Of a stretch of 64,000 bases of DNA, positions 23,588-35,092 are shown piece by piece (the stretch's first letter is position 1; every line of letters starts with the position of its first letter). The DNA is from Rhizopus sp. PT2906 (Eukaryota; Mucoromycota; Mucoromycetes; Mucorales; Rhizopodaceae): contig JAMYHX010000187.1 in NCBI GenBank assembly GCA_025529335.1, positions 1 to 64,000 of the forward strand, in the 5' to 3' direction. Both the position numbers and the translations under genes were made by a program. The notes beneath the pieces are model-generated. The model did no database searches. It was not told where the DNA came from and saw nothing but the letters and a program-made list of their open reading frames with translations.

Positions 23588-24074
23588 TTATTGCATTTGG
23601 GCATTTTCAATAGATTGAATTGTTTGATTGACTATGGACATGGCTGCATTTATCTTTTCAATAGATTCTGTACATGTTTGTTTGGTATCTGGTATTGTCT
23701 CGGTTAAGCTCATGAACGAATTCACGACGAAAAGTGTATTGCTTTCGTCAATATTAGACAAATGAACCTCATTTGGCTGTTGTTGTTTTTGATAAAACTC
23801 TACATCATACAATAAGTTTGTCTCTTTCTTCTAGTTTGAGTTCATTTTTTTTATTACTTTGATGTTGACCCAAGTTGATATTTTCCTGTTCTATAAAATC
23901 CTCCACATTGAGTGAGTCAAGTTGTCCTTTACTTAGATTAGTAACTATTGTGGCGTAGTTCAAGTCAACATCAGTCTTGTCAGTATGACCATTCATCTTT
24001 AAGAGTTGCGCATATACGCCGCAGTGGCTACAGGTTGCTTTTTTTTTTCCTCCTTGACAATGAAACTCCGTCAA
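23588..24074 (-). CDS. Uncharacterised small protein in two overlapping frames
   Basis: Two minus-strand frames, 24074–23805 and 23812–23588, overlap by a few bases. The second would be continuous with the first if a single base differed near 23810, or if an unrecognised intron lies between (an acceptor at about 23834, TAG|AAG AAA GAG, puts the second frame in phase and gives NLLYDVEFYQK; no matching donor is obvious). Combined length would be about 150 residues; an inner ATG at 23996 is a better start than 24074. The C-terminal part looks helical (ESIEKINAAMSIVNQTIQSIENAQ). I do not recognise the family. It is divergent from seryl-tRNA synthetase, 60 bp between start codons. Confidence 0.45.
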
Positions 24075-24134
24075 GATAAATAAAATTTTTCAAGACTCGC
24101 TTTTCTCTCTTTCTCTCTCTCTCTCTCGAACAAA

Positions 24135-25582
24135 ATGATTGATATCAACTTACTTTTAGAAGATCGTGGTGGTAATCCTGAAGCTGTCAAAGAGTCTCAA
24201 AGAAGACGTGGAGCTCCAGTTGAGATTGTGGACGAAATTATTGCTGAATACAAAGAATGGACTACCAGTAACGGATTATAACCAATGAGGGTTTTTTAAA
24301 AGCTCTAATCTGTATAAATAGTTGCCTTTGACAGTGACCAAAAGAACAAGGCCATGAACGCTTTACAAAAAGACATTGCCAAAAAATACAAGGCCAAGGA
24401 AGATCCTTCTGAACTCCTTGCTCAAAAGGCAGAGCTGCAAAAAGAAAAGGAAGCCCTGATTGTCAAGGCCAAAGAAAAGGAAACCTCTTGGAAGAACAAG
24501 TTGAACCTTCTTGGTAACATCGTTCACGCTTCAGTGCCTACCTCGATGGACGAAGATAATAACGAGATCATTCGTACCTACAACCATAACGGAGTCGAGC
24601 CTGTCAAGCGAACAGATATCATGTCCCATCACGAAGTTCTCACTCGTTTAGATGGTTACGATCAAGAACGTGGCGCCAAGGTGGCTGGCCACCGTGCCTA
24701 TTACTTGACTGGTGCTGGTGTTGATCTCAATTTGGCTTTGATCAATTATGGTCTCAGTTTCCTTGGTAGACATGGATACAAGAAGATTCAGACACCTTTC
24801 TTCATGAACAAGGATATGATGGCCAAGACAGCTCAATTGTCCCAATTTGATGAAGAACTCTACAAGGTAATACAAAAAAGAAAAAAAAAAGAGAGAGTAT
24901 AGTCTTGACACATCCTTAGGTCACTGGTGATGGTGATGACAAGTACTTGATCGCCACCTCTGAACAACCCATCTCTGCCTTCCACTCGGGTGAATGGTTT
25001 GAAAAGCCCAGTGAACAACTTCCTATCAAATATGCCGGTTACTCCACCTGTTTCCGTAAGGAAGCTGGTGCCCACGGTAAGGATACCTGGGGCATTTTCC
25101 GTGTCCATCAATTTGAAAAGATCGAACAATTCGTCTTGACTGCCCCTGAAAAGTCTTGGGAGATGTTTAACGAAATGATTGAACACTCTGAAGAGTTCTT
25201 CCAAAGCCTCGGTCTCTCTTACCGTGTAGTCGCCATCGTCTCTGGTGCATTAAATAATGCTGCTGCCAAGAAATACGATCTGGAAGCTTGGTTCCCTTAC
25301 CAAGGCGAGTACAAAGAACTTGTCTCTTGTTCCAACTGTACAGACTACCAGTCTCGTAACTTGGAAATTCGTTGTGGTGTCAAGAAGATGTCCGACCGTG
25401 AAAAGAAGTATGTCCACTGTCTCAATTCTACCTTGTGTGCAACAGAGAGAGCTATCTGTGCTTTATTGGAAACCTGGCAACGTGAAGATGGTCTTGAAGT
25501 ACCTCCTCCCTTGGTTCCTTACATGGATGGCCGTACATTTATTCCTTATGTTAAGCCTGCTCCCAAGCCCGCAAAGAAATAA
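24135..25582 (+). CDS. Cytosolic seryl-tRNA synthetase
   Basis: Three exons (24135–24267, 24322–24866, 24920–25582) give 446 residues. The enzyme charges tRNA-Ser with serine. The N-terminus MIDINLLLEDRGGNPEAV matches the eukaryotic cytosolic form and leads into the two-helix tRNA-binding coiled coil (about residues 40–105). The class II core follows with motif 2 (YSTCFRKEAGAHGKDTWGIFRVHQFEK) and motif 3 (LNSTLCATERAICALLE). The serine site residues lie in TSEQPISA and SNCTDYQSRNLEIR. Codon use is strongly biased to C-ending codons, as in highly expressed genes. No mitochondrial presequence. A CT repeat (TCTCTCTC) sits in the leader. Confidence 0.95.
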
Positions 25583-25645
25583 AGAAAAAAAAAAAGAGAG
25601 AAATATTGCATTTTATTTTTTTTTAGAAAGAAAACAAAGAGACCA

Positions 25646-25983
25646 TTAATCTGTGTTTGCCAACATTCTTGTCAGCATGTCGTGAGTAGCCTCTAAGTCC
25701 TCGGCCAACTGAGCCTGTCCCTCATGTTCATAGGGATCATCTGTAGGGTCATTGACATTACGATCATCAATGATGCCCTCCTTATACTGAGCATCAATAT
25801 GATGAAGCTTTTGCTGCAACTTGTGGACGTCCTTTTGCGAGTATTGCTTGTGCGATAATTCTTCAGCAAGTTCTTTTACCTTTTGAAGTTGATCTTGACA
25901 CGATTCTATAGAGACAATAAGCGTTCTTATTCTTTATAAAAAGTAAAAATAAAATAGTTACTCAATGTTTTGCGAGATGGCAT
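25646..25983 (-). CDS. Small helical protein of unknown function
   Basis: Two exons (25983–25962 and 25905–25646) joined by a 56 bp intron give 93 residues. The first exon encodes only seven codons and one base. The protein is hydrophilic, with one heptad-rich helix (QDQLQKVKELAEELSHKQ…VHKLQQKLHHI) and an acidic C-terminal half (DDRNVNDPTDDPYEHEG…EDLEATHD). It could be a small subunit of a larger complex, but I see no diagnostic motif. Its stop is 63 bp downstream of the SerRS stop, convergent. Confidence 0.65.
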
Positions 25984-26517
25984 GTTTTCAATTACGTACT
26001 GTCTTTTTTATCTGGTCTTTTGTCCCCCTTTTTATATTCAAACAGTCTGGTTTATGCAGCTATTTTTCGTTTCCCTAAAAAAAAATAAAGTTGCATTCTG
26101 CATGAAAAGACATTGGTAATTTATGTCACCAAGACGTCTTTAGTTTTAAAAACATGAATTGAGAGCACCCTTACCTTCACTACTTTTACACGTTTATTTA
26201 TAGTCTACAACTGTCATATGGACATGACGGCATTCAACCTCAGGCATACAACAAGAAGGAATAAGTAAAGCATTATAGAAAGGCACTCTCTCTCTCTCTT
26301 TCTACAAAACTTTAAAAAAATACAGACATGGGTTACTTTTTTGTTGAGAACAAATCAAAACTCAAAAGCTTAAAAAAAGGGTGCCACTTTTTTTTTTTTT
26401 TTTTGGCTGGGAAAGGACACGTTTATGCAAGGAGATGAAGTAAGCCATTTTTTCCCTTGTAAATACGATAAATAAAAGTACAAAAGATTTTATTATTATT
26501 ATAATAATAATAATGAA
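25984..26517. other. Spacer
   Basis: Promoter of the small helical gene and 3' flank of the 583-residue protein. T-runs at about 26390–26404 and an ATTATT repeat at about 26490–26513. No coding frame. Confidence 0.6.
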
Positions 26518-28375
26518 TCAAGTCTCAATTTGCCTCTCTAAGCGATCAAGACGATCACGAAGTGTGTTCAACATGGTCTGATATTCATGAGGACCAATAT
26601 CATTCTGAGACCGAACGATAGTAGGCGGCGTTTGCAATTCATCTTGTTCTTGTCTCTTTTCAGACATGGCCACCAAGTCTTCTGCTACCGCACGTTCTTC
26701 TCTTGTCGCACTTGGCAATGGTGAAGGCAACGAATGGTTGGCTGATGATCTGGGTTCAAGGTGATTTGATTGTTGCTGTTGTTGCTGCTGCTGTCGTTCC
26801 ACTGTCTCACTCATGCGATGTTCGACAGCCTCAATCCGTCTGAGGAGTTCATCCACCTTTTTTTCAAACTGAGACACAAATTCCCATTGAGCTTCCTTGA
26901 CTTGGTTTCGTACGAGTCCCTCAATGGTCGTGGCAGACGCCTGAAGTGTCTGCATCAGTGATGATGAACGTCTGATCTGATCATCCAGGGTTGATTTCAA
27001 CGTACGCGTCGTTTCTATGGTATCAAACAAATGCTCAAATGGTTGAAGGTATTGTTGACGCTGAAGGGCTGCAAATGAGCTTGTCGTAGGTGTCTTTGGA
27101 GGCAGCGGTACGTTCGCGGCTGACACAGCGATCGGTTCAAGGTTTCGTTGTGTGTTGTAATGCTTGGAATTGTAGGATGCACTGTATTGCTGGTATGTCA
27201 GGTTTTCTCGGCTAGTAGGGTGAGCCGAGTGAGGCGGTTGCTGTTGAGAGGGAACGATGGGGGGAATGGCAAATTCTTGTCTTCTCGGTGACGGCTGATG
27301 GGCAAAAGCAGGTCTAGCTACCGTTGCGGATGCAGGAGCAGGTGCAATGGGTACATTATGTTGAGTAGTATGGATTCCATTCGCTCGACCTATAATAAGA
27401 TATGTCTTTAATATACAATTTTTTGTTGTTGTTGTTGTATGTATACCTAGTCCTGATTTTTGATGATGAGCTTGTTGTTGAAGGACGGCTTGACTGAAAT
27501 TAGAATTGATAGGAGCCGAACGAATACCAGCCAGCTGTTCGTGATAAGAGGGGGCAAAGATGGTCAGATTCAAAGCATTCTTATGTTTGATCGATAGTCG
27601 TTTCTTATTGGACGAGTGCTGTTCAGCTTCTCCAGCAGGATATGAATGTATCTTTCTTGCCAGCTGCCTTGTTGAAGAAGAAGCTACAGTTCTCTTATCG
27701 TCCGATTGTTGTCCAGGTGAAGTACCACTAATACGTTGTCGTTTATTGGCTTGATCAATCATGCTATGAATAGATATGAGTCATGATACAAATATGTGAT
27801 ATAAATAAATACCTTTGACGTTTTAATTCATTTGAGCTCAACAGCACTTTATCAAGAGCCATAGCATTTCTTGTTTCTGGAATATTATTACCGGTAGTAG
27901 TAGTAGTAGTAGTAGTAGTAGCTTGATGTATAGATGGAGGTGATTGTGGTTCTGCCTTTATCGCAATTTCTCCTTCACGTTCAATCACATCTTGAAAGTT
28001 CTCTAGAGGCAACTGTACTGATTCCCAAATATGTTCTTCTTTTGGAGCTCTAGTGAAATCAGGAAATGTCTGTAGGATGGCATCGACTAGTCCCTTTTGA
28101 TAGTCGTCAGGCTTAAATTTACAAAGTTCGGCCAACATATAACGGTTGTGTTTAAGAGCTAGTTCAGATAATACTTTTGTATTGAGATAAGTGTCTTCAT
28201 GATCTCTATAACAGTTTTCATAATTTCCTTCTTTAAATGATATAGTAGGTAAATCAAATAATGGTACAATGTCTGATAGTCGATAGAATAGTGTATCCGT
28301 GTCTGGTAAACGAAAGAGGATCAATGGTTTCTTGTGTTTTGAATAAGTTCCCAATAGTTGACTTAATACTTTCAT
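26518..28375 (-). CDS. Low-complexity nuclear-type protein, unknown function
   Basis: Three exons (28375–27813, 27763–27447, 27389–26518) give 583 residues. Residues 1–130 form a folded-looking domain (LILFRLPDTDTLFYRLSDIVPLF…) that I do not recognise. Then come poly-Thr (residues about 152–160, from ACT codons), basic patches (ANKRQRIS, SNKKRLSIKHKN), long Pro/Gln/Ala-rich disordered stretches and a C-terminal coiled coil (about residues 440–500 and 560–583) with a Gln tract. An IKAEP sequence near residue 142 fits the sumoylation consensus. Basic patches plus Q/P-rich disorder suggest a nuclear regulator, which is inference only. Confidence 0.7.
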
Positions 28376-28523
28376 TTCTTTCTCTTTCTTTCTTTCTCTC
28401 CTCTTTCTCTCCTTTTTTTTTAAAAAAAGAAAGAAAGAAAGAGAAAAAGGGAATATTTATTTTATTTAATTAAATTTTAATTTACTGCTATATACAATTC
28501 ATATACATTTAGTCCCTCCCCCT

Positions 28524-28562
<39 letters not shown>

Positions 28563-28744
28563 ATATCATTCTTCTATATTTAACTACGCGCTTCAACTTC
28601 TTTAGACTATAGAAGGGGGAGGTAGGACATTGTTTAGCATGAGGAAAACGAACATATGCTCGTACAAATGTCGCTGTTTAAATCCTTGTTTAAAGGGTCA
28701 ATATCATAATTCCCCCTTGCAAAAATATATATTTATTTAAATGT
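28376..28744. repeat. Low-complexity pyrimidine/purine spacer
   Basis: 369 bp between two minus-strand genes. It has CTTT-type tracts, then a T9–A7 junction running into AAAGAAAG repeats (28380–28450), which together could fold as a hairpin, and a CT run (about 28524–28560). Likely the promoter and leader of the 26518–28375 gene and the AROM 3' region. Confidence 0.6.
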
Positions 28745-31700
28745 TTACAATGAATATTTTCTCAAAACTTGGTCTTCTATTCTATCAACCGGTGCTCGTT
28801 TACCCGTCCAAATCTCAAATTGAGCAATTCCTTGAGCAATCAAGATCTCAATACCTTCGACACACGACCAGCCCTTTTCTTCAGCTTGTAAAAGTAGTTT
28901 TGTACGACGAGGCTTGTATGCCATATCACAGATAATACCCTTGATGCCTCCATAAAGGTGTTCAGGTAGTTCAATACCTGAATCAGCAGGTACGGTCGAA
29001 ATGATGACACCAGGTCCGATCTTGGTCTCGAGCGACTCAATCACTTCAATCTCAATCTTGCCCTTGAAGGCTTGCTGGAGGTCATATGCCTTGGACACGG
29101 TTCGGTTCCAGAGATAGATCTTTTGAATACCCATCTGTTGCATCGTGTACAGAGCAGCTCGAGCAGTACCACCTGCACCAATGACAAGGCCTTGTTGAGG
29201 TGGGTGATCAGGATCCATCATGAGTGCTTGAATACGATGCTTCATACCGAGGTAATCAGTGTTTTCGCCCAGTAGCAAACGCTTCTTTTCGCCATTGACC
29301 GTTGTTTGACGAACATAGATTGTATTGACTGCGCCAATCATCTTGGCATCTTCTGACACTTGATCGAGGTACTTCATGATGGACACCTTGTGAGGAATCG
29401 TCACGGACGCTCCTCCAAAATGAGGGTCGTTCAAAATAGCCTCCTCTGCGTACTCTACCATGTGACACTCGAGCAGACCGTACGTGTAAGGAAGGCCGAG
29501 TGTTTGGAAGCCCGTGTTATGGAGGGTGGGTGACATGGAGTGTTGAATGGGCGTACCAATCAGCCAGAACGACTTGGCAGGCAAGATACCGAGGAGATGA
29601 CGCGCCTGGTTAATTTCTGCAAGCGAGAGTTGACCAGGTGCAGCTTTCTTGGGTAACGCCGGATGTGTGACGGGAGTGAGGCAGTCGTTGAGAATACGTG
29701 ACAGTTGACCGGCGACTCCCATGTTGATCGCAATCAAGTTTTTATCTTGTTTGGTCGCACGGAAAGCTTCGAGCTTAAAATTGTCTTGCATCGTCTCAGC
29801 TACACCCACCAACTTGACGATATCACCATACTTAGCGCCCAATTCGTACTTGGCTTCGATCGCGGTGCTGTCCCAGGGAGTGATCTTTTGAAGGTCGTGC
29901 CAGGAAGAAATGATACGGCTTTGACCTTTGGAAGCAACAAGAGATTCAATCTTGTTTGTGCTCCAGCACATTTCGACATCAATGTACTCGCAGCCCCAAC
30001 GTTGACCCCAGCGAAGGAGTTCAAACATGCCTTCTTCGTCATCATTAGGGAACGCGCCTGCTTGGCCCTTGGAACGAACGGTAAAGATGACAGGAATCGA
30101 GACGGCTCGACGAAGGAGGGCGAGTTGTTCACCAACGTATTCTACTGGAGACAGTTCTTCCTTGTCATCAGGCTTCTGAAGAAGATCTACACGAAGTTCA
30201 ACAGCATCAGCTCCCTCGCATACTTCCTTGAGCGAATCGACACATGTGGCGAGGTTCTTGCTGGTAAGAGAAACAAAGGTCGTGGGTGATTCGATGTTGG
30301 GCGAGATGTCTACATGATTCGTGTTGCGTCCATAGATAAACCATAGGAATCGTTTGAGATCCTTCTTGATCGCTTCCCATTCAGGAGGATCGACAAAGCC
30401 GCGATCGGTAAGACTGGCTGCATAGGCTACGAACTCGTAGTTGCATACTTCCTTGTACCATTGACGACGACGACGCCAGACGGTCATCATGTCTTCACCA
30501 AACATAGGTCGCGTCTGGTCTCGGTTGAGGTAATTGACGACTTGAGCAAGATCACGAACAAGATGGAGTACCTTGCCGCCATTCGCATGGTGCTTCTTCA
30601 ACACTTCACGACTCTCTGCGGTCTCAATGATTCCGCCTCCACAAGAGATGACATGTTGGCGAGCATAGGACGAGTCTAGGAGTTGCTTGAGAATCTCTGT
30701 TTCCTTCAGACGGAACTGGTCCCACCCCCAGGTATTGATGAATTCGGTAATGGTCGTGTTGAGCGTCTGTTCAAAGTGTTGGTCCACATCAATAAAGTTA
30801 AAGCCAAGAGCCTTTGCCGCGTACTGACCAAGGGTTGTCTTGCCAGCGCCTCGCATGCCTACGATCACCAACGACTGGCTTTGGTCAGTTTTACTAGTTG
30901 GCTTGTTTCGACCCAGTGTTGACTTGTTGGCCAATCGAGCCCCGAGATCAATACCGTTTAAGCGAACACCCAGCTTGCGTTCAAGGTCGTCCCACCAAGT
31001 AGGCCAGGTCTTTTCGACACATTTCTTGTCCGTGATGATTGTGCCGTGAGGAACGACAGTGGAGAAGACAGAGAAACTCATGGCAATACGATGATCATCG
31101 TAAGTGTGGACGCCTTCCTTGGGAGCCTTCAGGTCCTTAATAGGCTTGCCGTGGATCTGGATACCATCGGGTAATTCAGAGGCTTGAACGCCAAACTTGG
31201 TCAATTCATGGACCATGGCAGCAATACGGTTGCATTCCTTGACGCGTTGATTGGCAATACCTGTGATGCGTGTGATGTTTTCTGTCTTGCCATCAGTAGA
31301 GGTCACAGCAGCCAGCACAGTAGCTGTCAAAAAGGCATCTGTCATCGTTTCCATGTCGATCGAGGGCAAGGGTCGAAGTTGTCCGATAGGTGGACCTGTG
31401 ACAGTCGTGGCTGTTTCGGTTTGGACGACGGTACAGCCCATGGGTCGAAGCACATTGACAGCAAAGCCGGCATCGCCTTGGAGAGAGCTAGATCCTATGC
31501 TGCTGACGGTACATGTCGTGCCGGTGATCGCAGCAATTGCAAGAGGGTATGTGGCTGAACTGGCATCGGATTCGACAAGGTACGTGTCTGGGTTCTGGTA
31601 AGTGGTTTGCTTGATTCTATACGTGTTCTCGGGAAGACGTTCGACGGTAGCTCCAAATGATTCCATCATGGCTATCGTCATGTCAATGTAGGGTTGAGAA

Positions 31701-33659
31701 ATGACTTGGCCGCCAACCAGTACAAGCTCGACAGGCTCCTTGGCATAAGGAGCACAGAGTAAGATGGAAGAGACGTATTGAGATGAGATTGAGGCAGCAA
31801 GTTCGATGCGTCCACCTTTGAATCCGCCGTTGGGAGTAACGGCAATAGGCAAGAAACCATCCTTTTCGAGAGAGGTGATCTGAGCGTTATTGGCCTTTAG
31901 GGCGTCCAGTAAGGGTGCGATGGGTCTTTGCTTCATACGAGCGTTGCCTGTCAAAACAGCAGCCGTGTTCTTTGCGCCTTCATTGGTGGGAATCATAGTC
32001 AAGACGGAAGTCAGAAAACGGGAGGCAGTACCGGCATTGCCCACATAGAGTTCTTTATCAGGAACGACCAGCCTGCCACCACCACCATGAACAAGCAAGG
32101 TTTCACCATTATCTTCCCACTCAAATTCGGCAGCGTCCAAGTCCTTGAGGGCAGCCAACATGTACTGTGTATCGTCAGAGTGAAGCAGATTCTTGATTCG
32201 AACTGTACCTTTACCCAAGGCGGCTATCAACAAGGCACGGTTTGAAATTGACTTAGAGCCAGGTGTCGTCAGCGTCACTTCCTTCTTGGGTCCCGTAGCA
32301 GATTCTGTCACGGGCAGGACGAGTTGTTCGGGAGCAAGTACTTTATGGATATCGGCGTCAGCAATCACCGAAGCACGAGGCTCGAGCGTCTTGCCAATGG
32401 CCGAGAGCATCACAATACGCTTCTTGTCGCCTTGGTTCTTTTTATCGACTTTCATAATTTCCATGATATCGTCTACATGGCAATGGAGGTTTCCGATTCT
32501 TTCCTTGACCTTTTTATCATCTAAGCTGATAGGCAATCCATAAGAGACAAAGCAACGAGCTAAACGTCCAACAGCCACTTGGTTCAAGTGTCCAAGGTTA
32601 CGAGCTAATTCAGCTTCCTTTATGCATCCGATCGAGACACATTCACCGTGAAGCATCATGGGAGAGACGATAGCTTCAATACCATGGCCGATAGAGTGAC
32701 CAAAATTAAGCAGGCCACGAAGACCGCCTTCTCTCTCATCATTGGTGACTACAAATGCTTTGAAGCGGACAGAGGCTAAGATCACGTCCATTAATAACGA
32801 CTGTTGTGGAGTTCGTGTTTCTAATGTTTGGCCTAAATAAAAGGTATAAGTAAAAAAATAAGGGATTAATCTGTGTCTTGAATTTACCTTGATTGGCAAT
32901 ATTTGAATTGTTGCTGTTGAGAACAGCATCACGAATTGCTTCTACACCATTTTCAAGTTTGCAGAAATCATCTTCATTGGAAATGGCAGCAGTCTATATA
33001 AAAAGGCATTAGTGATGGAAAAGAGAGGGCGTTATTTTACTATTATTTACCTTGATAAGTTCTGCCATACCGTTAGAGAATTCTCGTTCAGGCAAGGTAC
33101 GTAAAAAATCAATATCAATAAAGATACGCTTGGGCTGCCAAAAGGCGCCGATCAAATTCTTTCCTGCGGGCACGTCAATCGCAGTCTTTCCACCAATTGA
33201 AGAGTCTACCATGGCCAATAAGGTTGTAGGGATTTGCACAAAGGGCACGCCACGCATAAATGTAGCAGCCACGAATCCGATGAGATCACCAATAACACCA
33301 CCACCCATTGCCAAGAAACAAGTATCTCGAGTGACCGCATTAGAAAGAAGCCAGTCTTCGATATCGGCCTTGATTTTACGAGACTTTGTCATTTCTCCAG
33401 GAGGAAGGGCACGAGTGAAGAGACGAGGTGCTTGTAGTCCCTTGGATACAAATAATTCGTCACTCACACTCTTGAATATTTGAACGTATTTATCAAGATA
33501 AATTGATGCGAGGTTACTGTCAGTAATAAGGACATAGTTGGAAGCAGAAATGTTTGTGAGCACGTCACGGATGAGATACTCGGTTAGGTGGAAACCGACA
33601 ATGATGGATTCTGATCCAAGGATAGGAACCTTTACGACGTCAGGTTCTTTTGATGTCAT
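28745..33659 (-). CDS. ARO1: Pentafunctional AROM polypeptide (shikimate pathway)
   Basis: Three exons (33659–33051, 32993–32888, 32832–28745) give 1600 residues, the usual AROM length. It catalyses five consecutive steps from DAHP to EPSP in aromatic amino-acid synthesis, in the cytosol. Domain order: 3-dehydroquinate synthase (1 to about 395; GGGVIGD, DSSIGGKTA), EPSP synthase (about 400–850; PGSKSISNRALL, DASSATYPL), shikimate kinase (about 880–1050; P-loop GMRGAGKTT), type I dehydroquinase (about 1070–1290; DAVELRVDLL, ISSWHD) and shikimate dehydrogenase (about 1310–1600; HSMSPTLHN, GENTDYLG, GAGGTARAA). All domains look intact, and both introns are in the first domain. The start ATG follows a purine-rich stretch; the upstream in-frame ATG at 33740 is rejected because it adds an unrelated hydrophobic leader. 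Confidence 0.97.
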
Positions 33660-33863
33660 TTGAAAGAGAAAGTCAAAAGAATGGAAAGGGAGAAAGAAAG
33701 GGTGATATGAATGGAGATTAAATATTGGACACACTAACAATGACTCACGGGACCGTTATATTGCCACCGAAGTCACAACGGATTCTATTAATGAATTTTA
33801 ACTGCCTTTCTCTTCAAATGCATGTGCTTCACCCCGATTAATGGCATCAAGGCCAATTTCCCA

Positions 33864-34589
33864 TCATTCTCTTTCATTTAGAAAGGATGCGGTCTTGTTT
33901 ATAAGCTTAATGTTGGATTGACTGATTTTGGTAGATAACTCAGGAGATGTTTCCTGAAAGAGCAGCGAGCATAGACCAGATAGGCCAACAGCGACTGCAG
34001 AAAGGTCATCTCTCAGCTTGACGACTTTTTTGTTTGACACCAACACATAGTCAGGATCGCGACACAAGAAGGACCCTTTGACTTTTGCCTTGATTTCTTT
34101 ATCTTTTATCGTCTTTCGATGAATGGTGTTGATTAATTTGGAGAAGCAGTAAATGCAGGCTTGAGACATCATGCTGTCATTTGTGATGCACACATGGACG
34201 TTCATTTCATGAAATTCTTTGTTTCCATTTTCCACCATATCGTCTGAATCTCTTTGTTGTTGAGCCTACTCCCATGCTTCTATTTCATATGAACATAACA
34301 GGACATGGTCTGCTTTTACTTTTTACCAAATAGTTTATATAATAGTTAGTATTCAACAATTGTATATTACTGTGCTTCTTACTCTTCTTGCCTATCAAAA
34401 ACTTTCTTTCTTTCGCACATAAGCGGTCGTTTTGCAATTCCACTTCCTTTTATGTCGGACCCTTTTCTTCGAATTATAAGAATTTCTGAGAGCTAAATGG
34501 TTACTGATATGTTGCTGGTGTATATTCATTGCTTGCCCAACGCTTGTTGCCATCTTTAAGTCTAACTTTGCAAGATTATTTTCAATGGC
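33864..34589 (-). mobile_element. Degenerate TnpB/Fanzor-like nuclease remnant (C-terminal half)
   Basis: The last open piece (34238–33864, 124 residues) has a layout typical of TnpB/Fanzor C-termini: VHVCITND..MSQACIYC (first Cys pair), about 30 residues later GSFLCRDPDY (second Cys pair, with Tyr where a Cys is expected), then KLRDDLSAVAVGL, where the Asp would be the last RuvC catalytic residue. Upstream, in other frames and across stops, are basic stretches (NSKKRVRHKRKW; KRFRRYGGKWK) of the kind expected before the zinc ribbon. Stops and frame changes show it is dead. Fanzors are RNA-guided nucleases of eukaryotic transposons. I see no terminal repeats. Identification is inference from motif spacing. 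Confidence 0.45.
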
Positions 34590-35092
34590 CTATACTGTTT
34601 GGCCATTCTTCTGCTTTTTTCTGGATATAGCTTCTGTATTTGGCTTCTCGGTTAGGCGCCAAATGTACTCGTAATAGGGATATCCAGTAAACTGTTCATC
34701 AAGCCATAGAGGATTTTTGGCGTGCTCTACATATTTTTCATATTTGTAACAACTTTACCAAGAGCATTTTCCATTTCAAAAGATTTTAATGCTGTTTCTT
34801 TAAACTTGCCTCGTTCTATTCCGGATGACTCTAGGCCCTTAAAGATGGCCATCTGAACCGGATGCTTGTTTAGGTTTATCTCTTGCGCAACACCTGAGCC
34901 AAAGTAGTAAGAATGCATCAAGCTAATGTGCTGATCCTCCAGAAGCATGCTAAAGCCCTTCACAAAAGGATCTGCTACGGAAGAGGACCCAATGGTATAC
35001 TCTATGGCGCATTCTTGACCAGGTAAAAAGCCATCTGGAAGTATATTTGCGATGGTAAAAGAGCCTTTGTCGTATTCTACGTTGAATAAGGG
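34590..35092 (-). pseudogene. Frameshifted gene of unknown family
   Basis: An open frame from 35092 to 34727 (121 codons, no good ATG) is followed, after a one-base shift near 34745, by a second open frame ending at the TAG at 34590–34592. Across the shift the sequence reads smoothly (ALGKVVT then KYEKYVEHAKNPLW), so a single-base loss is likely. Aromatic-rich segments (TGYPYYEYIWRL) are distinctive, but I do not know the family. It may be the front part of the same dead element as 33864–34589 or an independent dead gene. Confidence 0.45.

Noticed and set aside
28380..28450. T9/A7 palindrome-like segment as a transposon end or terminator.
   Set aside because: Arms are simple CTTT/GAAA repeats, so pairing is a by-product of low complexity.
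33657..33740. Upstream ATG that would lengthen AROM by 27 residues.
   Set aside because: The extra residues are a hydrophobic, Phe/His-rich leader that does not belong to cytosolic AROM proteins; ATG 33659 fits the family start.
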